Shown piece by piece: positions 4,948 to 5,056 of a stretch of DNA of 5,056 bases. The notes under the pieces are model-generated. The model searched no databases. It saw only the letters and a list, made by a program, of their open reading frames with translations, and had not been told where the DNA came from. Each line of letters opens with the position of its first letter. Position 1 is the first letter of the stretch. Origin of the DNA: Rubrivirga sp. (GTDB lineage Bacteria; Bacteroidota; Rhodothermia; Rhodothermales; Rubricoccaceae); NCBI GenBank assembly GCA_012269805.1, contig JAAXJP010000595.1, forward strand, positions 1-5,056, written 5' to 3'. Position numbers and translations under genes: made by a program.

Positions 4948-5056
<109 letters not shown>

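Overview
The window is about 70% G+C and appears to come from a high-GC member of the Bacteroidota/Rhodothermota branch, possibly a Rhodothermota marine lineage. This is inferred from four things: promoter-like boxes of the TAnnTTTG / TTG type upstream of both tRNA genes, no Shine-Dalgarno sequences before the starts, tRNA genes without an encoded CCA end, and a secreted M1 peptidase of the type common in that group. No 16S or marker gene is present, so the placement is tentative.

Layout, left to right: (1) The 3' part of a plus-strand gene (2-571) encodes a beta-rich domain followed by a short C-terminal coiled coil; function unknown. (2) A strong hairpin fills the 37-bp gap to a convergent minus-strand gene for a free-standing class I glutamine amidotransferase (609-1388). 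(3) Across a 102-bp divergent gap lies msrA on the plus strand (1491-2036), peptide methionine sulfoxide reductase. (4) A tRNA-Asn(GTT) gene (2184-2255) follows, with its own promoter-like boxes and a clear intrinsic terminator (2262-2290). (5) Positions 2291-2672 hold at best one small uncertain ORF (2392-2676), whose stop codon lies in the same CTAG palindrome as the stop of the next gene. (6) A large minus-strand gene (2673-4712) encodes a secreted M1-type zinc metallopeptidase with a complete active site. (7) Divergent from it is a tRNA-Leu(CAG) gene (4864-4947). (8) The last 109 bases are very G-rich, with runs of 18 and 28 G, and look like a contig-end artefact.

The genes alternate in strand and form no operon; each appears to be its own transcription unit. 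The recognisable functions are housekeeping: protein oxidation repair, extracytoplasmic peptide breakdown, an amidotransferase or hydrolase of unknown substrate, and two tRNAs. I found no mobile element, CRISPR array, defence island or convincing new system. The items most worth a second look are the truncated coiled-coil protein with extreme codon bias, the orphan small ORF, the shared tRNA promoter architecture and the poly-G end.
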